Source: Deltaproteobacteria bacterium (GTDB lineage Bacteria > Myxococcota_A > Polyangia > Nannocystales > Nannocystaceae). From it: a stretch of 64,000 bases of DNA. Location: positions 3,329,501-3,393,500 of the forward strand of contig JADJEE010000012.1 in NCBI GenBank assembly GCA_016709225.1, read 5' to 3'. The first letter of the stretch is position 1. Every line of letters starts with the position of its first letter. The translations under genes and the position numbers were made by a program. The notes beneath the pieces were generated by a model. It searched no databases, was not told the origin of the DNA, and saw nothing but the letters and a program-made list of their open reading frames with translations. Below, piece by piece: positions 35,375-46,967 of this stretch.

Positions 35375-36442
35375 ATGCAACGGCTGGCCTGGATCGTCGT
35401 GTCGGTGATCGCATGGGCGGCGCCAGCCTGCGGTGGCGATCTCCGCGACGATGGCAACGGTTCGAGCGTCGGCGGTTCGGTCACGGCGACCGACGCTTCG
35501 GCCGACAGTACCGACGCGTCGGTGGCGTCCGAGGCTGCGTCCGCCGACGGCTCTGGCGATGACGCGATGACGAAGCTCGACGTCGGCGCTGTCACGGGCG
35601 CGACCGCCGGCGATGGTGGCGGCGCTGACTCGTGCACGAACGTCGACATCTTGTTCGTGATCGACGATAGCTCGAGCATGGCTGACAATCAGCAGTCGTT
35701 GGTCGCATCGTTCCCGGGGTTCGTCGCCGGCGTCGAGGCGAGTCTGCAGAACGCCGGAAGCGTGCACATCGGCATCGTCACCAGCGATGACTATGCGTTC
35801 AACGATCCAAGCTGCCGCCACATCGGCGATCTCGTCACGCAGACCGGTGGCTTCGACGCGAGCAGCCAAGTCTGCGGTCCGTTCGCCAGCGGTGGCCGGT
35901 ACCTCGACGAGGGCGAGCCCGATCTCGCGAGCAAGTTCGCGTGCGCTGCCAAGGTCGGCAGCCAGGGCAACGACGACGAGAAGGTGATGCGCGGACTGCT
36001 GAACGCGTTGCGTCCCGAGGTCAACGCGCCCGATTCCGGGGCGTGCAACGCGGGCTTCGCACGCGATGACTCGTTGTTGGTCATCGTGCTCATCTCCGAC
36101 GAGGACGACGTGCCGGAGCCCTATATGTGCGACCCGAACGACGCCTTCGACAACCCGTGCGACACCGTCGGATCGACCGGTACGCCGGACGAATGGAAGG
36201 CCGAGCTCGGCGGCTACAAGTCGAATCTCGACACCAACGTGGTCGTGCTCGCGCTGGTCGGCCTCGCCGGTGACAACGCCTGCGGTGCGGTGCCAGCATC
36301 GAAGTTGATCGGCTTCGCCAATCGCTTCGGCGCCAACGGCTACACCGACGACGTGTGCGCGGCCAGCTACGATCAGTTCTTCGCCGCCGCGCTGCCGATC
36401 ATCGATCAGGCCTGCGAAGACTACGTGCCGCCCGAGGGTTGA
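35375..36442 (+). CDS. VWA-domain lipoprotein
   Basis: A 355-residue lipoprotein (signal ending AWAAPAC) with a long Ser/Asp/Ala linker. The MIDAS motif DDSSSM follows VDILFVI, and NVVVLALVG and LLVIVLISDEDDVP are the later strands of a von Willebrand factor A fold. Two or three Cys pairs are inserted (SCRHIGD, CGPFASG, FACAAK). VWA domains bind metal-dependent protein ligands. An earlier frame start at 35267 is rejected in favour of the signal at 35375. Follows the TPR kinase on the same strand. Confidence 0.82.
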   Translation: MQRLAWIVVSVIAWAAPACGGDLRDDGNGSSVGGSVTATDASADSTDASVASEAASADGSGDDAMTKLDVGAVTGATAGDGGGADSCTNVDILFVIDDSSSMADNQQSLVASFPGFVAGVEASLQNAGSVHIGIVTSDDYAFNDPSCRHIGDLVTQTGGFDASSQVCGPFASGGRYLDEGEPDLASKFACAAKVGSQGNDDEKVMRGLLNALRPEVNAPDSGACNAGFARDDSLLVIVLISDEDDVPEPYMCDPNDAFDNPCDTVGSTGTPDEWKAELGGYKSNLDTNVVVLALVGLAGDNACGAVPASKLIGFANRFGANGYTDDVCAASYDQFFAAALPIIDQACEDYVPPEG

Positions 36443-36561
36443 GTGGGGCGCGCGAGCCCACCTCGTCGTGGTGGGCCGCAGGCACCGCGCCAGCCGCCGC
36501 TCACCGGCTCGCGCACACGAGCCCTCCCCTTCCCGGCCAAGGTTTGCCAACATCCGCGGCG

Positions 36562-38291
<1,730 letters not shown>

Positions 38292-38295
<4 letters not shown>

Positions 38296-38900
38296 GCACG
38301 TGGCACGAAGATGGTCGAGTGACGCGACGCCAGCTGGTCGCGACCTGTGTGCGGGGCGACGAGGGCACCACGCTGGGCGCCCCTGCGGTTGGTCTGTGGC
38401 GCCGCGCACCGGCCCCCGGGGCGCGCGTGCAGGGCGGCATGTCGATCGGCGAGCTCGAGGTGCTCGGCGTGCTGCACGAACTCGTCGCCCCCGACGACTG
38501 CGAGGGTGTGGTGATGCCGGCCGCCGGCGCCCACCTCGGCGAGCGCGCGGTCGCCTACGGCGACGTGCTGCTCGAGCTCGGCGCGCTCGAGCTCGGCGCC
38601 GCGGCGGCGGCGGCCCGCGGCGGCGAGCGAGCCGTCGACAGCGGCGCGCTGGTCTTCCGCGCGCCGCTCTCGGGCCGCTTCTACGCGCGCTCGGGCCCCG
38701 ACAAGCCCGCCTTCGTCAGCGTCGGCGACGTCATCGAACACGGCCACACGCTCGCGCTGCTCGAGGTCATGAAGACCTTCAACCGCCTCACCTACGGCGG
38801 CCCGGGCATGCCCGCGCGCGCGAAGGTGATCGCGGTGCTGGTGAAGGACGAAGACGACGTCGAGGCCGGCGCCGCGATCCTCGAGCTCGCACCGGTGTAG
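38292..38900 (+). CDS. Biotin carboxyl carrier protein with a duplicated, degenerate biotinyl domain
   Basis: A 202-residue carrier. The C-terminal half is an active biotinyl domain with LLEVMKTFNRL, Lys161 being the expected biotinylation site, and VLVKDEDDVEAGAAILEL as the second hammerhead arm. The N-terminal half repeats the fold: GARVQGGMSIGELEVLGVL then VAPDDCEGVVMPAAGAHLG and AVAYGDVLLELG, but the Met-Lys is replaced by Leu-Gly, so it cannot carry biotin. Translationally coupled (ATGA) to the carboxyltransferase. It should be charged by the biotin carboxylase at 16759 or another copy. Confidence 0.87.
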
Positions 38901-38904
38901 CGCA

Positions 38905-39784
38905 TCAGTTCGGCACCGGCTCGCCGCTCGACTCCCAGGTGTTGTTCTCCCAGGTCCCGCAGGTGTCGGTGACCGGGCCATACGCGTACTGGTCGCCGAA
39001 GACGTTGTTCGTCATGTGCAGGTTCTCGTGGCAGTACACGATGTACGCACCGCCGACGAGCCGGTTGCCGTCGGCGTGCACGGGGCCGGAGACGGGGTCG
39101 GTGCCGAACGGGAAGATGCACGCGGTGAGCTCGCCGCTGGTGAGGTCGAAGTTGTTGGCGGTGATCTCGATGTCGCCGTCGCCCATCATCTGCACGCCGT
39201 CGCCGTGGGCCCCGGGGGCCTGGCCGATGGCGGTGACGTAGTTGCACTCGAGCACGTTGCCGCCGTCGGCCTTGAACGAGTCGCCGCCGATGTCGTGGAT
39301 GTAGAGCCGTCGCGCGGTGTAGTCGGCGCCGCGGATCGCGTCGTCGATGCCGTCTTGGCCGTCGATCTCGCCATCCTCGATGACGATGTTCGAGCCGTCG
39401 CGCACGAAGATGCCCCAGTAGCCGTCGGTGGTGATGCGAAAGTTGCGGATCGTGATGTCGGTGGCGCCGTCGACGATCTCGATGTCGCCGTGTACGTGCA
39501 CGTTCTCGATGATGGTGCCGCTCTCGGACACGACGATGCGATCGCTGTCGACCAGGAGCGCCTCGTCGACGACGCCGACGTCGGCGGGTCCGGTCGGCGG
39601 GCAGGTGACCTCGGTGCCGCCGCTGCTGCTCGACTCGCCCTGGCTGCCAGCACTGGTGTCGACCCCGGTGCTCGAGTCGAGCGCGCCGGTGGTCGCGGTG
39701 GTGGTCGCGGTGGTGACCCCGCCGGTGCCCGGGTCGGCGCTCGAGGTCGCTGACCCCGCGCTCGACTATCGTGAGGCGCTTCAT
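38905..39784 (-). pseudogene. Right-handed beta-helix lipoprotein with broken 5' end
   Basis: The reading frame from 39765 to 38905 encodes an Asp/Ser/Thr linker (TTATTTATTGALDSSTG) and then a clear parallel beta-helix with recurring IVDGATDITIRNFRI, GIFVRDGSNIVIEDG, DIEITANNFDL and LHMTNNVFGD. It has no start codon near the linker: a TAG lies just above it, and the only good ATG (39784, MKRLTIVERG) is in another frame without a lipobox. Either a deletion removed the signal peptide and shifted the frame, or the sequence has an error. Translation from the GTG at 39531 would skip export. Confidence 0.65.
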
Positions 39785-39854
39785 GACACCGACGTTAGCC
39801 GATCGCCGCGTTCGCGCGCACCTGCGGCGCGCAGCCTGCTAGTGTCTGGCGAGC

Positions 39855-40958
39855 ATGCGCGCGCGAAGTGGGTGGTTGTCGTGGTGCCTCGTCGTCGCGT
39901 GCACCGGCGACGGTGGGCCCGTACAAGGGTCGTCGAGCGGTGACGCGGGCACGGGCGTGAGCGCCTCCGTGGGTTCGCAGTCGGCGAGTGCGACCCAGGG
40001 CGCCGACACGGTGGGCTCCGACACCGTCGGGACACAGTCCACGGCCGCCACCGACGCGACCGCGACCGACGCGACCATGACCGACGCGAGCGGGGAGGCG
40101 TCGACCGCCGTGTCCGAGGGCACCAGCACGCACGGCAGCGACAGCGGTGGCCCGACCACCGGCACCGGGCTCGAGTTCCCCACCAACGGCATGGCCGGTA
40201 GCGATGCGCGACTGGTCTGGGATGGCGCCGACATGCTGCCCCGCACTTCGCACACCGCGATCTGGCAGTCGCGCTACGTGCAGCAGAGCGGCTACTACGC
40301 CGTCGCCTGGCACACCAGCAACGACGGCACCTGGCACGCGAGCCTCTTCGAGTTCGGCACCCATCCTTACCCCACCACCGGCACCGTCGAGGCGTCGGGT
40401 CAGTCGACCGGTGGTACCGGCAGCGTGGGGCTCGTGCACTACTACGAGATCGCTGGCCTCGGCGCATCCGACTTCATCGCGTCGCCGGGCCCGGGCCCGA
40501 CGTATCTGGTGGCGAAGGATGTCTGGGTCACGCAGGCGCGCACCTGCGAGGTCGTCGGCAACCAACTCGTGCATCGCTACTGGCCCGACCTCGCGGCACC
40601 CGATGCGTTCATCGAGCAGAGTGTCGCGCTCGCGGGTGTGAACGCAGCGGCCGCGGACGCGGTCAGCCCGGCGTTCACGCTCGGTGGTTCGCCGTGGACC
40701 GGCGATGGCAGCAGCAACAACGAGTCGCCCGGTGGCGTGCTGCGGGGCTTCGCACTGTTCGACGTGCCCCTCGACATCGACGACATCGTTGTCGAGGCTG
40801 CGAGCGAGGACGATGCGGCAGCGACCGCCGCGGGCGCTGCTGCGGTCTGGTACATCAACAAGAACCCGACGCCCGACGACATCGCCGACAAGTCGGGCGC
40901 CGGGCACTCGCCGAGCTGGGCCAACGACGCGCGGCCGGGCCTCTACGTCGCCGGCTGA
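39855..40958 (+). CDS. Lipoprotein with Asp/Thr-rich linker, unknown
   Basis: A 367-residue predicted lipoprotein (MRARSGWLSWCLVVAC). A linker of about 80 residues contains three 15-bp DNA repeats encoding TDATx. The mature domain starts near EFPTNGMAG and is beta-rich (WQSRYVQQSGYYAVAWH, VGLVHYYEIAGLG), with late TLGGSPWTGDGSS. No family recognised. Divergent from the broken beta-helix gene, with 70 bp between starts. Confidence 0.65.
   Translation: MRARSGWLSWCLVVACTGDGGPVQGSSSGDAGTGVSASVGSQSASATQGADTVGSDTVGTQSTAATDATATDATMTDASGEASTAVSEGTSTHGSDSGGPTTGTGLEFPTNGMAGSDARLVWDGADMLPRTSHTAIWQSRYVQQSGYYAVAWHTSNDGTWHASLFEFGTHPYPTTGTVEASGQSTGGTGSVGLVHYYEIAGLGASDFIASPGPGPTYLVAKDVWVTQARTCEVVGNQLVHRYWPDLAAPDAFIEQSVALAGVNAAAADAVSPAFTLGGSPWTGDGSSNNESPGGVLRGFALFDVPLDIDDIVVEAASEDDAAATAAGAAAVWYINKNPTPDDIADKSGAGHSPSWANDARPGLYVAG
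40050..40091. repeat. 15-bp coding repeats (TDATA/TDATM/TDAS)
   Basis: Units ACCGACGCGACCGCG, ACCGACGCGACCATG and a partial ACCGACGCGAGC lie head to tail inside the lipoprotein linker, in frame with the codons. Likely slippage-prone. Confidence 0.75.
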
Positions 40959-41019
40959 ACCGGCGCTGGCCGTTCGGCCCATTGCCTCGCGGCGTCGCGA
41001 TGCCCTACGATCGCCGCCG

Positions 41020-42987
41020 ATGAAGAGGATCTTCATGCTCGCGTTTGCGGTGTCGCTCGGCTGTGCGCACCGAAGCAAGTTCCCGTGTCCCAGTGTTGCC
41101 GCCGGTCGTGCGATCGACCAACTCGATGCGCCGCCGCCCACCGCCGCGACGCTGCCGACGCGGGTTCGCGATTGCATGGACTGCCGCAGCGACCCTTGTC
41201 AGGACTTCCATCAGTATGCGTGCGGAGGCTGGATCGGCGCGCTCGAGACCGAGGGCAGCACCGCCGCGACCGGGCTCATCGAGGTCGCGCGCCATCACGA
41301 CCGCACGATGGAGGAGGCGTTCCGCGGCCTGGTGCAGGCCGGTGCATCGACGCCCGCGGCGACCTTCTTCATGGCATGTCTCGATCCGCAGGCGCGTGCG
41401 AGCGCCGGCACCGAAGCGATCGCTCCGCTGCTCGCGGCGATCGACGGTGTCACCGATGCGTCGAGCTTCGCGTCGGTCGCAGGCATGCTCGCGACCCACG
41501 GCATCACCGGTCCGTTGCGGTTCGTGGTGGTGCCCGGCGAAGACGGCAACGCGATGCTGCAGATCGGCCTGCAGCGTCGCGGTGAGCGACCGCAGTTCGC
41601 GGCGCCCGATCTCGCGGCGACCCGCGATGCCTACGTGACCGCGATGACGGTGCTCGGCGAGTCGAAGGCGCTCGCCGTGCGTCGCGCAGAGGCGGCGTTG
41701 GCCTTCGAGCGGGCGTTGCCGGTCGGCACGAAGGGACGCGTACAGCAGACCACGACCGTCGCCGAGCTGGCGCAGAACCCCGCGCTGGCGCAGCTGCACG
41801 CCCTGCTGCAGGCCGCGGGGCTCGACGCCGGTGCACGCGTGCGCTTCGACGAGGCCGATCTCGTCGCGATGTTCGCGGCCGTCGACCAGCTGGCCGAGCC
41901 CCTCGTGCTGCAGGCGTACCTGCGGGCCCGCGTCATCGATGCCGTCGCGCCGTACACCGCGCGGCTCGACGGCGCATGGGAGGGCCTGTACCACGCGGTC
42001 GCCGATCGCGTGCCGTCGCGCGACGAGGTCTGCCGCGAGCTCACCGGCGAAGTGTTCCCCGGTGAGGTCGACGCAGCCTTCCTCGCGCGCGCGTTCGATC
42101 CCGCGACCGCCACGCTGGCGAGGGGGATGATCGACGGCACGCGCGCGGCGCTCGATCGTCGACTGCCGTCGATCCCATGGATGCCGGCGGCGGCCTCGCA
42201 ACGCGCACAGGCCCGGCTCGCGCGGCTGCACGTCGGGGTCGGCCACCCCGAGCAGTGGCCGCGCGATCTGACGCGTGCGAGCGGACGACCGCTCGACGAC
42301 GCGCTCGCCCACCGCGAGGCGAAGTGGCGGCGCGAGCTCGATGGGCTCGGTCGGCCGCTGGCGTCCACGTGGACCGTCGTCGCCCACGATCTCAACGCCT
42401 ACTTCGAGCCGCTGTCCCACGGTCTGTCGTTCCCGGCGGCGATCCTGCAGCCGCCGCTGTTCGGTCGCGATTACCCGGTCGCCTACGACTACGGCGCGAT
42501 GGGCTCGATCGCCGGGCACGAGCTCACGCACGCGCTCGACCTGCGCTGGTGGCTCGCGGGCCCGGTCGAGGAGCTGCCGGGCCCCGAGGTCGTCGAGGCC
42601 CGACGCGAGGCCGAGGCCTGCGTCGTCGCAGACTACGATCGCCGCATGACCGAGGCGCCGTTCGCCGGTCGGGGTGCAGCCGTCGCCGCCGAGGCGATGG
42701 CCGACATCGGTGGCGTTCACTTCGCCCACGCCGCGCTCGCCGACGCGAAGCCCGACGCCCGCACGATCCGCGGTCTCAGCTCCGAGCAGCTCTTCTTCGT
42801 CGCCTACGCGCAGTCGATGTGCATGCACCCGATGATGGACGAGCTGCTCGCCAAGGGCGGCGATGTCCACCCGCCTTCGGCCTACCGCGTCAACGGCGTG
42901 CTCGCGCAGCTGCCCGAGTTCGCCGCGGCGTTCGCCTGCGAGCCGGGCACGCCGATGGCCCCTGCGGATCGCTGCGAGAGCTGGTGA
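41020..42987 (+). CDS. M13-family (neprilysin-like) metallopeptidase, lipoprotein
   Basis: A 655-residue exported zinc peptidase. The signal ends AFAVSLGC. The head has the M13 Cys pattern (DCMDCRSDPCQDFHQYACGGW). Active-site motifs are NAYFEP (substrate binding), GHELTH (His500, Glu501, His504), EAMADIGG (Glu558, Asp562) and HPPSAYRVNGVLAQLPEFAAAFAC, with the C-terminal CEPGTPM. Spacing agrees with neprilysin. It cleaves peptides N-terminal to hydrophobic residues. The usual Asn of ENxADxGG is Ala here. Start ATG at 41020 begins the signal. Confidence 0.92.
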   Translation: MKRIFMLAFAVSLGCAHRSKFPCPSVAAGRAIDQLDAPPPTAATLPTRVRDCMDCRSDPCQDFHQYACGGWIGALETEGSTAATGLIEVARHHDRTMEEAFRGLVQAGASTPAATFFMACLDPQARASAGTEAIAPLLAAIDGVTDASSFASVAGMLATHGITGPLRFVVVPGEDGNAMLQIGLQRRGERPQFAAPDLAATRDAYVTAMTVLGESKALAVRRAEAALAFERALPVGTKGRVQQTTTVAELAQNPALAQLHALLQAAGLDAGARVRFDEADLVAMFAAVDQLAEPLVLQAYLRARVIDAVAPYTARLDGAWEGLYHAVADRVPSRDEVCRELTGEVFPGEVDAAFLARAFDPATATLARGMIDGTRAALDRRLPSIPWMPAAASQRAQARLARLHVGVGHPEQWPRDLTRASGRPLDDALAHREAKWRRELDGLGRPLASTWTVVAHDLNAYFEPLSHGLSFPAAILQPPLFGRDYPVAYDYGAMGSIAGHELTHALDLRWWLAGPVEELPGPEVVEARREAEACVVADYDRRMTEAPFAGRGAAVAAEAMADIGGVHFAHAALADAKPDARTIRGLSSEQLFFVAYAQSMCMHPMMDELLAKGGDVHPPSAYRVNGVLAQLPEFAAAFACEPGTPMAPADRCESW

Positions 42988-43021
42988 CCACCACGGCCAG
43001 GCGAGCGCATTGCCCTCGCGA

Positions 43022-43837
43022 TCAACCGCCGCGCTTGCGCGCGGCGTAGGCGGCCTTCGCCTTCGCGCCCTTGCGCTCGAGCATCGGTCGCAGTGCGCGG
43101 CCCAGACCCGGCATCAGGTAGCTGATGGTGGCGAGCTTGCCGGAGACGTAGGGGATGTCGAGGTCGAGGCCGGTCGCGTCGGCGTGGATCGCCTCCATGA
43201 CGCGTGCGGTGACCTGCTCGCAGGTCACCATCGGCTGCGAGAAGGTCAGTGCGCTGACGTTCTCGAAATCGTCGTCGAAGAAGCCGCTGTCGACCGGGCC
43301 TGGGTTGACGTTGGCGATGCGGATGCCGCGGCGCTCGAGGTCCTCGGCGGCCGCCAGCGCCCACATGCGCAGTCCCGCCTTGGTACCCGAGTACACCGCC
43401 GAGCCGGGCACGCCGAGCTTGCCCGCGAGGCTCGCGACGTTGACGACCACCGCGCCGCGCGGCATGACGTCGGCGGCGACGCGCGTCAGCACCACTGGCG
43501 CGACCAGGTTGACGATGAACATCTGCGCGAGCTTCTCGTGGCCGTGGCGCAGCATGTCGCCGCGGTGGTGCAGGCCCGCGTTGTTGACGAGGATGTCGAG
43601 GCTGCCCATGCGCGTCACCACCTCCTGCGGCAGCTTGGCGAGCGCACCGAGATCACCGACGTCGAGCGCGAACGGCTGTGCGAGCTCACCGAGCTCGGCG
43701 CACGCGGCTTCGAGCCGCGCGGCGCCGCGGGCCACCATCGCGACCTTGCAGCCGGCGGCGACCAGTGTCTTCGCGACCGCGAGGCCGATGCCCGACGAAG
43801 CTCCGGTGACGATGGCGACGCGACCCGCGAGTTCCAT
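43022..43837 (-). CDS. Short-chain dehydrogenase/reductase
   Basis: A 271-residue classical SDR. The cofactor motif TGASSGIG is at the start, NNAG follows, and the catalytic VNVASLAG...YSGTK gives Ser, Tyr and Lys. Arg in VARGAARL after the second strand suggests NADPH. The family reduces or oxidises alcohols and ketones; substrate unknown. The C-terminal tail is Lys/Arg-rich (KGAKAKAAYAARKRGG). Transcribed away from the small zinc-ribbon gene. Confidence 0.9.
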   Translation of the reverse strand: MELAGRVAIVTGASSGIGLAVAKTLVAAGCKVAMVARGAARLEAACAELGELAQPFALDVGDLGALAKLPQEVVTRMGSLDILVNNAGLHHRGDMLRHGHEKLAQMFIVNLVAPVVLTRVAADVMPRGAVVVNVASLAGKLGVPGSAVYSGTKAGLRMWALAAAEDLERRGIRIANVNPGPVDSGFFDDDFENVSALTFSQPMVTCEQVTARVMEAIHADATGLDLDIPYVSGKLATISYLMPGLGRALRPMLERKGAKAKAAYAARKRGG

Positions 43838-43896
43838 GGCGCGGACGGTAGCAGATCGGCCCGCCGTGTTACCCTGTCGGCCCGGAGGTCACCACG

Positions 43897-44067
43897 ATGG
43901 AGTGCCAAGAGTGCGGTGAAGAGTCCGACGAGCTGATCAAGCTCACCGTCGATCGCAAGGTCCGCAAGCTGTGTCCGCAGTGCCACGAGATCGCGGTCGA
44001 GAAGGCCGAGATCGACGCGGCGGCCGGCGAGGCCATGCGCGGGATGATGGAGTACAAGGGCCGCTGA
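43897..44067 (+). CDS. 56-residue zinc-ribbon protein
   Basis: A small gene missed at usual length cut-offs. The ATG at 43897 has GGAGG nine bases before it. The protein MECQECGEESDELIKL then KLCPQCHEIAVEK carries a four-Cys ribbon (Cys 3, 6, 26, 29) and a charged helix ending MEYKGR. Similar small ribbons are common in delta-type proteobacteria. Role unknown; likely protein or RNA binding. Confidence 0.72.
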   Translation: MECQECGEESDELIKLTVDRKVRKLCPQCHEIAVEKAEIDAAAGEAMRGMMEYKGR

Positions 44068-44101
44068 CGCGCCACGGCCTGCCCGGGGCGCGCCGCGGCC
44101 G

Positions 44102-45376
44102 TCAGCCCGCGTCGTTGCCCATGCAGTGGTTCGAGCCGTTGCAGTTGCCCGAGCAACAATCGGCGTCGCTGTTGCAGTTCGCGCCCATCTGCAGGCAGCA
44201 GACGTTATCTTGGTTGTCGCAGACCATCTGGCCGCAGCAGGCGTTGTCATCGTTGTTGCAGACGGCTCCCAGGGCGAGACAGCAACCCGAGACGTCGTAC
44301 ATGCAGCTGCTGTCGCAATCGAGTGTGCCGCCGCCGTAGCCCATGCCGAGCGCGGTGCACTGGGTCTGCGGCAGGTCGGTGCCGTCGCACTGCTCGCCGG
44401 GATCGGTGTTGTCGTCGCCGCAGTCGAAGCACTGCGACTCGTCGTAGAGGCAGGTCGTCAGGTTGCACAGCGTGCCGCCATCGTGGCCGAGCCCGGTGCA
44501 GGTCTGCGCGCCGGGTTGTCCCATGTCGCAGTCCTCGCCCGCGTCGATGTTGCCGTCGCCGCAGTCGCTGCAGCCGGAGGTGTCGAGCACACAGGCGTCA
44601 CACGTGACCCTGCCGACCATGCCCATCGACATGCAGCTGACCCCGCCCAGCTGCGCGCCATCGCAGGTCTCGTCGCCATCGATCACGTTGTTGCCGCACG
44701 AGCCACAGCCGCTGGTGTCGATGTCACAGTCGACGCAGCTCAGCATGCCGCTGTCGAACGCGGCGCTGAACGCCGCACAGGACGGATTCGCCACCGTCGT
44801 GTCGCACTTCTCGGGCGGCATCGTCAGCACGCCGTCGTTGCACACCGGCAGCGTGCAGCCGGGCAGGCAGCCCTCCATGGTCGCGGGATCGGTGGGATCG
44901 CAATCCTCGCCCTCGTCGAGCACACCGTTGCCACACGACGCGAGCGTGCAGGTCGACGGGCACGCGTCGTCGTCCTCGAGGTTGCCGTCGTCGCAGGTCT
45001 CGGTGCCGCCGAGGTAGGCGTCGCCGCAGACGTTCACCTGGCAGTCGGCGCGGCAGGCGTTCTTGTTCACGCCGTTGCTCGGGCCCGTGTCGCAGGCTTC
45101 GTCACCCTCCACGATGCCATCGCCGCAGACGGCATCGGGCTCGCCGGTGGTGGCCGTGTCGGAGGTGTCCGTGACCGGGCCGCTCGACGAGTCGTCGGCC
45201 GTGGCCGAGGCGCCCGTCAGCGAGGTCGCCGCGCTGGAGGTGTTGCCGGTACCGCCGCTCTCGGCGCTCCCGAGCGAGCTGCCGTCGGCGGCCTCGACTG
45301 GGTTGCCCGAGCACGCCGGGGCGAGCAGCCACGTTGCGCCAACCCACAACCCAAGCCTCGCGAGCCGTCGATCCAT
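44102..45376 (-). CDS. DUF4215 Cys-rich repeat lipoprotein
   Basis: A 424-residue surface lipoprotein (signal ending WLLAPAC, then a Ser/Thr/Gly linker). It contains a row of DUF4215 (myxococcus Cys-rich) repeats such as VCGDGIVEGDEACDTGPSN, VCGDAYLGGTETCDDGN and SCGNGVLDEGEDCD, with further Cys-rich units at the C-terminus ending DADCCSGNCNGSNHC. Repeats are about 35 residues and likely disulfide-knotted and calcium-binding. The function in myxobacteria is unknown. Divergent from the 45672 gene. Confidence 0.85.
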   Translation of the reverse strand: MDRRLARLGLWVGATWLLAPACSGNPVEAADGSSLGSAESGGTGNTSSAATSLTGASATADDSSSGPVTDTSDTATTGEPDAVCGDGIVEGDEACDTGPSNGVNKNACRADCQVNVCGDAYLGGTETCDDGNLEDDDACPSTCTLASCGNGVLDEGEDCDPTDPATMEGCLPGCTLPVCNDGVLTMPPEKCDTTVANPSCAAFSAAFDSGMLSCVDCDIDTSGCGSCGNNVIDGDETCDGAQLGGVSCMSMGMVGRVTCDACVLDTSGCSDCGDGNIDAGEDCDMGQPGAQTCTGLGHDGGTLCNLTTCLYDESQCFDCGDDNTDPGEQCDGTDLPQTQCTALGMGYGGGTLDCDSSCMYDVSGCCLALGAVCNNDDNACCGQMVCDNQDNVCCLQMGANCNSDADCCSGNCNGSNHCMGNDAG

Positions 45377-45671
45377 GCGACCCCCACGGTGACACGAAGC
45401 GCGGGATCACGTCGACCCGCGGCGGCGTGAACGTGTGTCGTGGGCGCGTGGGCGGGCGAAAGCTCGGGGACGCGCGGCCGATGATCCGGCGGTGCGAAGC
45501 ACGGAAGACCCTCGCCGTCGCCATGGCCATGTTCGTGCGGATGCGTGGGGTTCGGTCGACACCGTGCGGCGTGCGTGCAACGCGTGCACTGGGCGCACCC
45601 CGGATCGCAGCGCCGTCGCCGGCTGTAACGCTCGTGCGACTGCGGGCAAGGGAAGGGGTCGGGTCGTTCGC
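45377..45671. other. Divergent intergenic region without a supported gene
   Basis: About 295 bp between divergent starts. Short open frames here (for example from 45481 on the plus strand) give Arg-rich peptides with no coding look. It likely holds two promoters; no repeat or palindrome stands out. Confidence 0.5.
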
Positions 45672-46775
45672 GTGACGAAGTGGGTCGTGGCCATGTGGGT
45701 GGGGTTCGGGTCGGTGTTGCGACCGGACCTCGCGCATGCGGCCTTGGGCGGTGAGCAGGCTGCGACCGAGCTGCAGGACCAGGGGCACGACGCCGTCGAC
45801 GCCAGCATGCCGCCCGTGCAGCGACCGCGGGCCCTGACGACGACCGAGCCGGTGGTGGTCGGGCCGAGCGAGCCGGTCGCGGCGACGCCGGCGCCCGCCA
45901 GCCCTGCGCCGGCCTCGCCGGCGGAGCTCCCGGTCGCGGCGCAGCCCATCGACGACGACTCGGGCATCGACCCGACCGTGAGCGCCCTGCCGGCGCCGCG
46001 GGTGCACTCGAGTTCGGCGTCGGCCAGCGGCGGCGGACCGACGGTCCATCGGCAGGCCACGCCGATGTCGAAGCGCTTCAGTCATGCGGGCTTCACCGTC
46101 GACGCGCGCGTCGGCACGCTCGGTTGCTTCCGCGCGACATGTGCTGCCGATCGCCACGGCGCGCGCCCGGGCCTGCGACTCGATGGCTTCATCGGCGGCA
46201 ACATTCGCGGTTGGGTCGACTTCGGTCTCGCGGGTGGTTGGGGCACGATGGAGGCCAACGTCGCCAAGGGCACCAACGTGCTCACGCTCTACGGTCTCGA
46301 CCCCAACGTGCTGCAGGGCGCGTTGGCGGTGCTCGCAGGTCAGGCGTTGGGCATCAACTTCGCCTCGCTGGCGGTGAACGACGCGAAGTTGCGCTCGGCG
46401 CAGGCCGGTCCGTTGCTGCGCGTGCACTTCATCCCGCGCGGTCGCTTCGCGGCGTGGGTCGGCACCGGCGCTTACTACAACCTGTTCCGCGGTCGCTACG
46501 ACACCGCCGGCGGAGCCGCACGTGTCGACTTCCACGGCCTCGCGGTGCCGGTCGAGGCCGGCTTCGCCGTGCACGTGCACGAGCACGTCGCGGTCGGCCT
46601 GCAGTTCGACTACCTGTGGACGTGGTACGGACTGGCGAACCTGCAGCAGGGCGCGCAGGCGTTCACGGTGCCGGTGCGCGTGCTCGACGAGGCCGCGAAG
46701 CTGCAGAACGCGAGCCTGCGCAGCCAGCTGCCGCAGTTCTGGACCTTCGGGCTCGGGCTGCGGGCCCGCATCTGA
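45672..46775 (+). CDS. Outer-membrane beta-barrel-like protein
   Basis: A 367-residue protein from a GTG (MTKWVVAMWVGFGSVLRP, cleavage after AHA). A Pro/Ala-rich linker of about 90 residues precedes a domain of alternating hydrophobic strands with Gly and aromatic ends: FIGGNIRGWVDFGLAGGWG, WVGTGAYYNLFRGRY, AVGLQFDYLWTWYGL, ending FGLGLRARI with a typical barrel-type terminus. The role may be porin-like or structural. An ATG at 45693 is an alternative start. Confidence 0.65.
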   Translation: MTKWVVAMWVGFGSVLRPDLAHAALGGEQAATELQDQGHDAVDASMPPVQRPRALTTTEPVVVGPSEPVAATPAPASPAPASPAELPVAAQPIDDDSGIDPTVSALPAPRVHSSSASASGGGPTVHRQATPMSKRFSHAGFTVDARVGTLGCFRATCAADRHGARPGLRLDGFIGGNIRGWVDFGLAGGWGTMEANVAKGTNVLTLYGLDPNVLQGALAVLAGQALGINFASLAVNDAKLRSAQAGPLLRVHFIPRGRFAAWVGTGAYYNLFRGRYDTAGGAARVDFHGLAVPVEAGFAVHVHEHVAVGLQFDYLWTWYGLANLQQGAQAFTVPVRVLDEAAKLQNASLRSQLPQFWTFGLGLRARI

Positions 46776-46967
46776 GATCGACCGGGGGCCGCCTCGCGGG
46801 CCCGCCGCGCGCTGGGGCACCGCCTCGAAGTGGCGCACGCCTGAAATCTCGCCGTGTCAGGCGCGTTGACGCCCTGCTGCCGCCGTCCTACAGTCCGGCC
46901 GCGTCGGACGCCCCGCCCGCCCCTTTGGTCATCGGGTTGCGCCGCGCGAACGAGGAGCGAAACCCCC

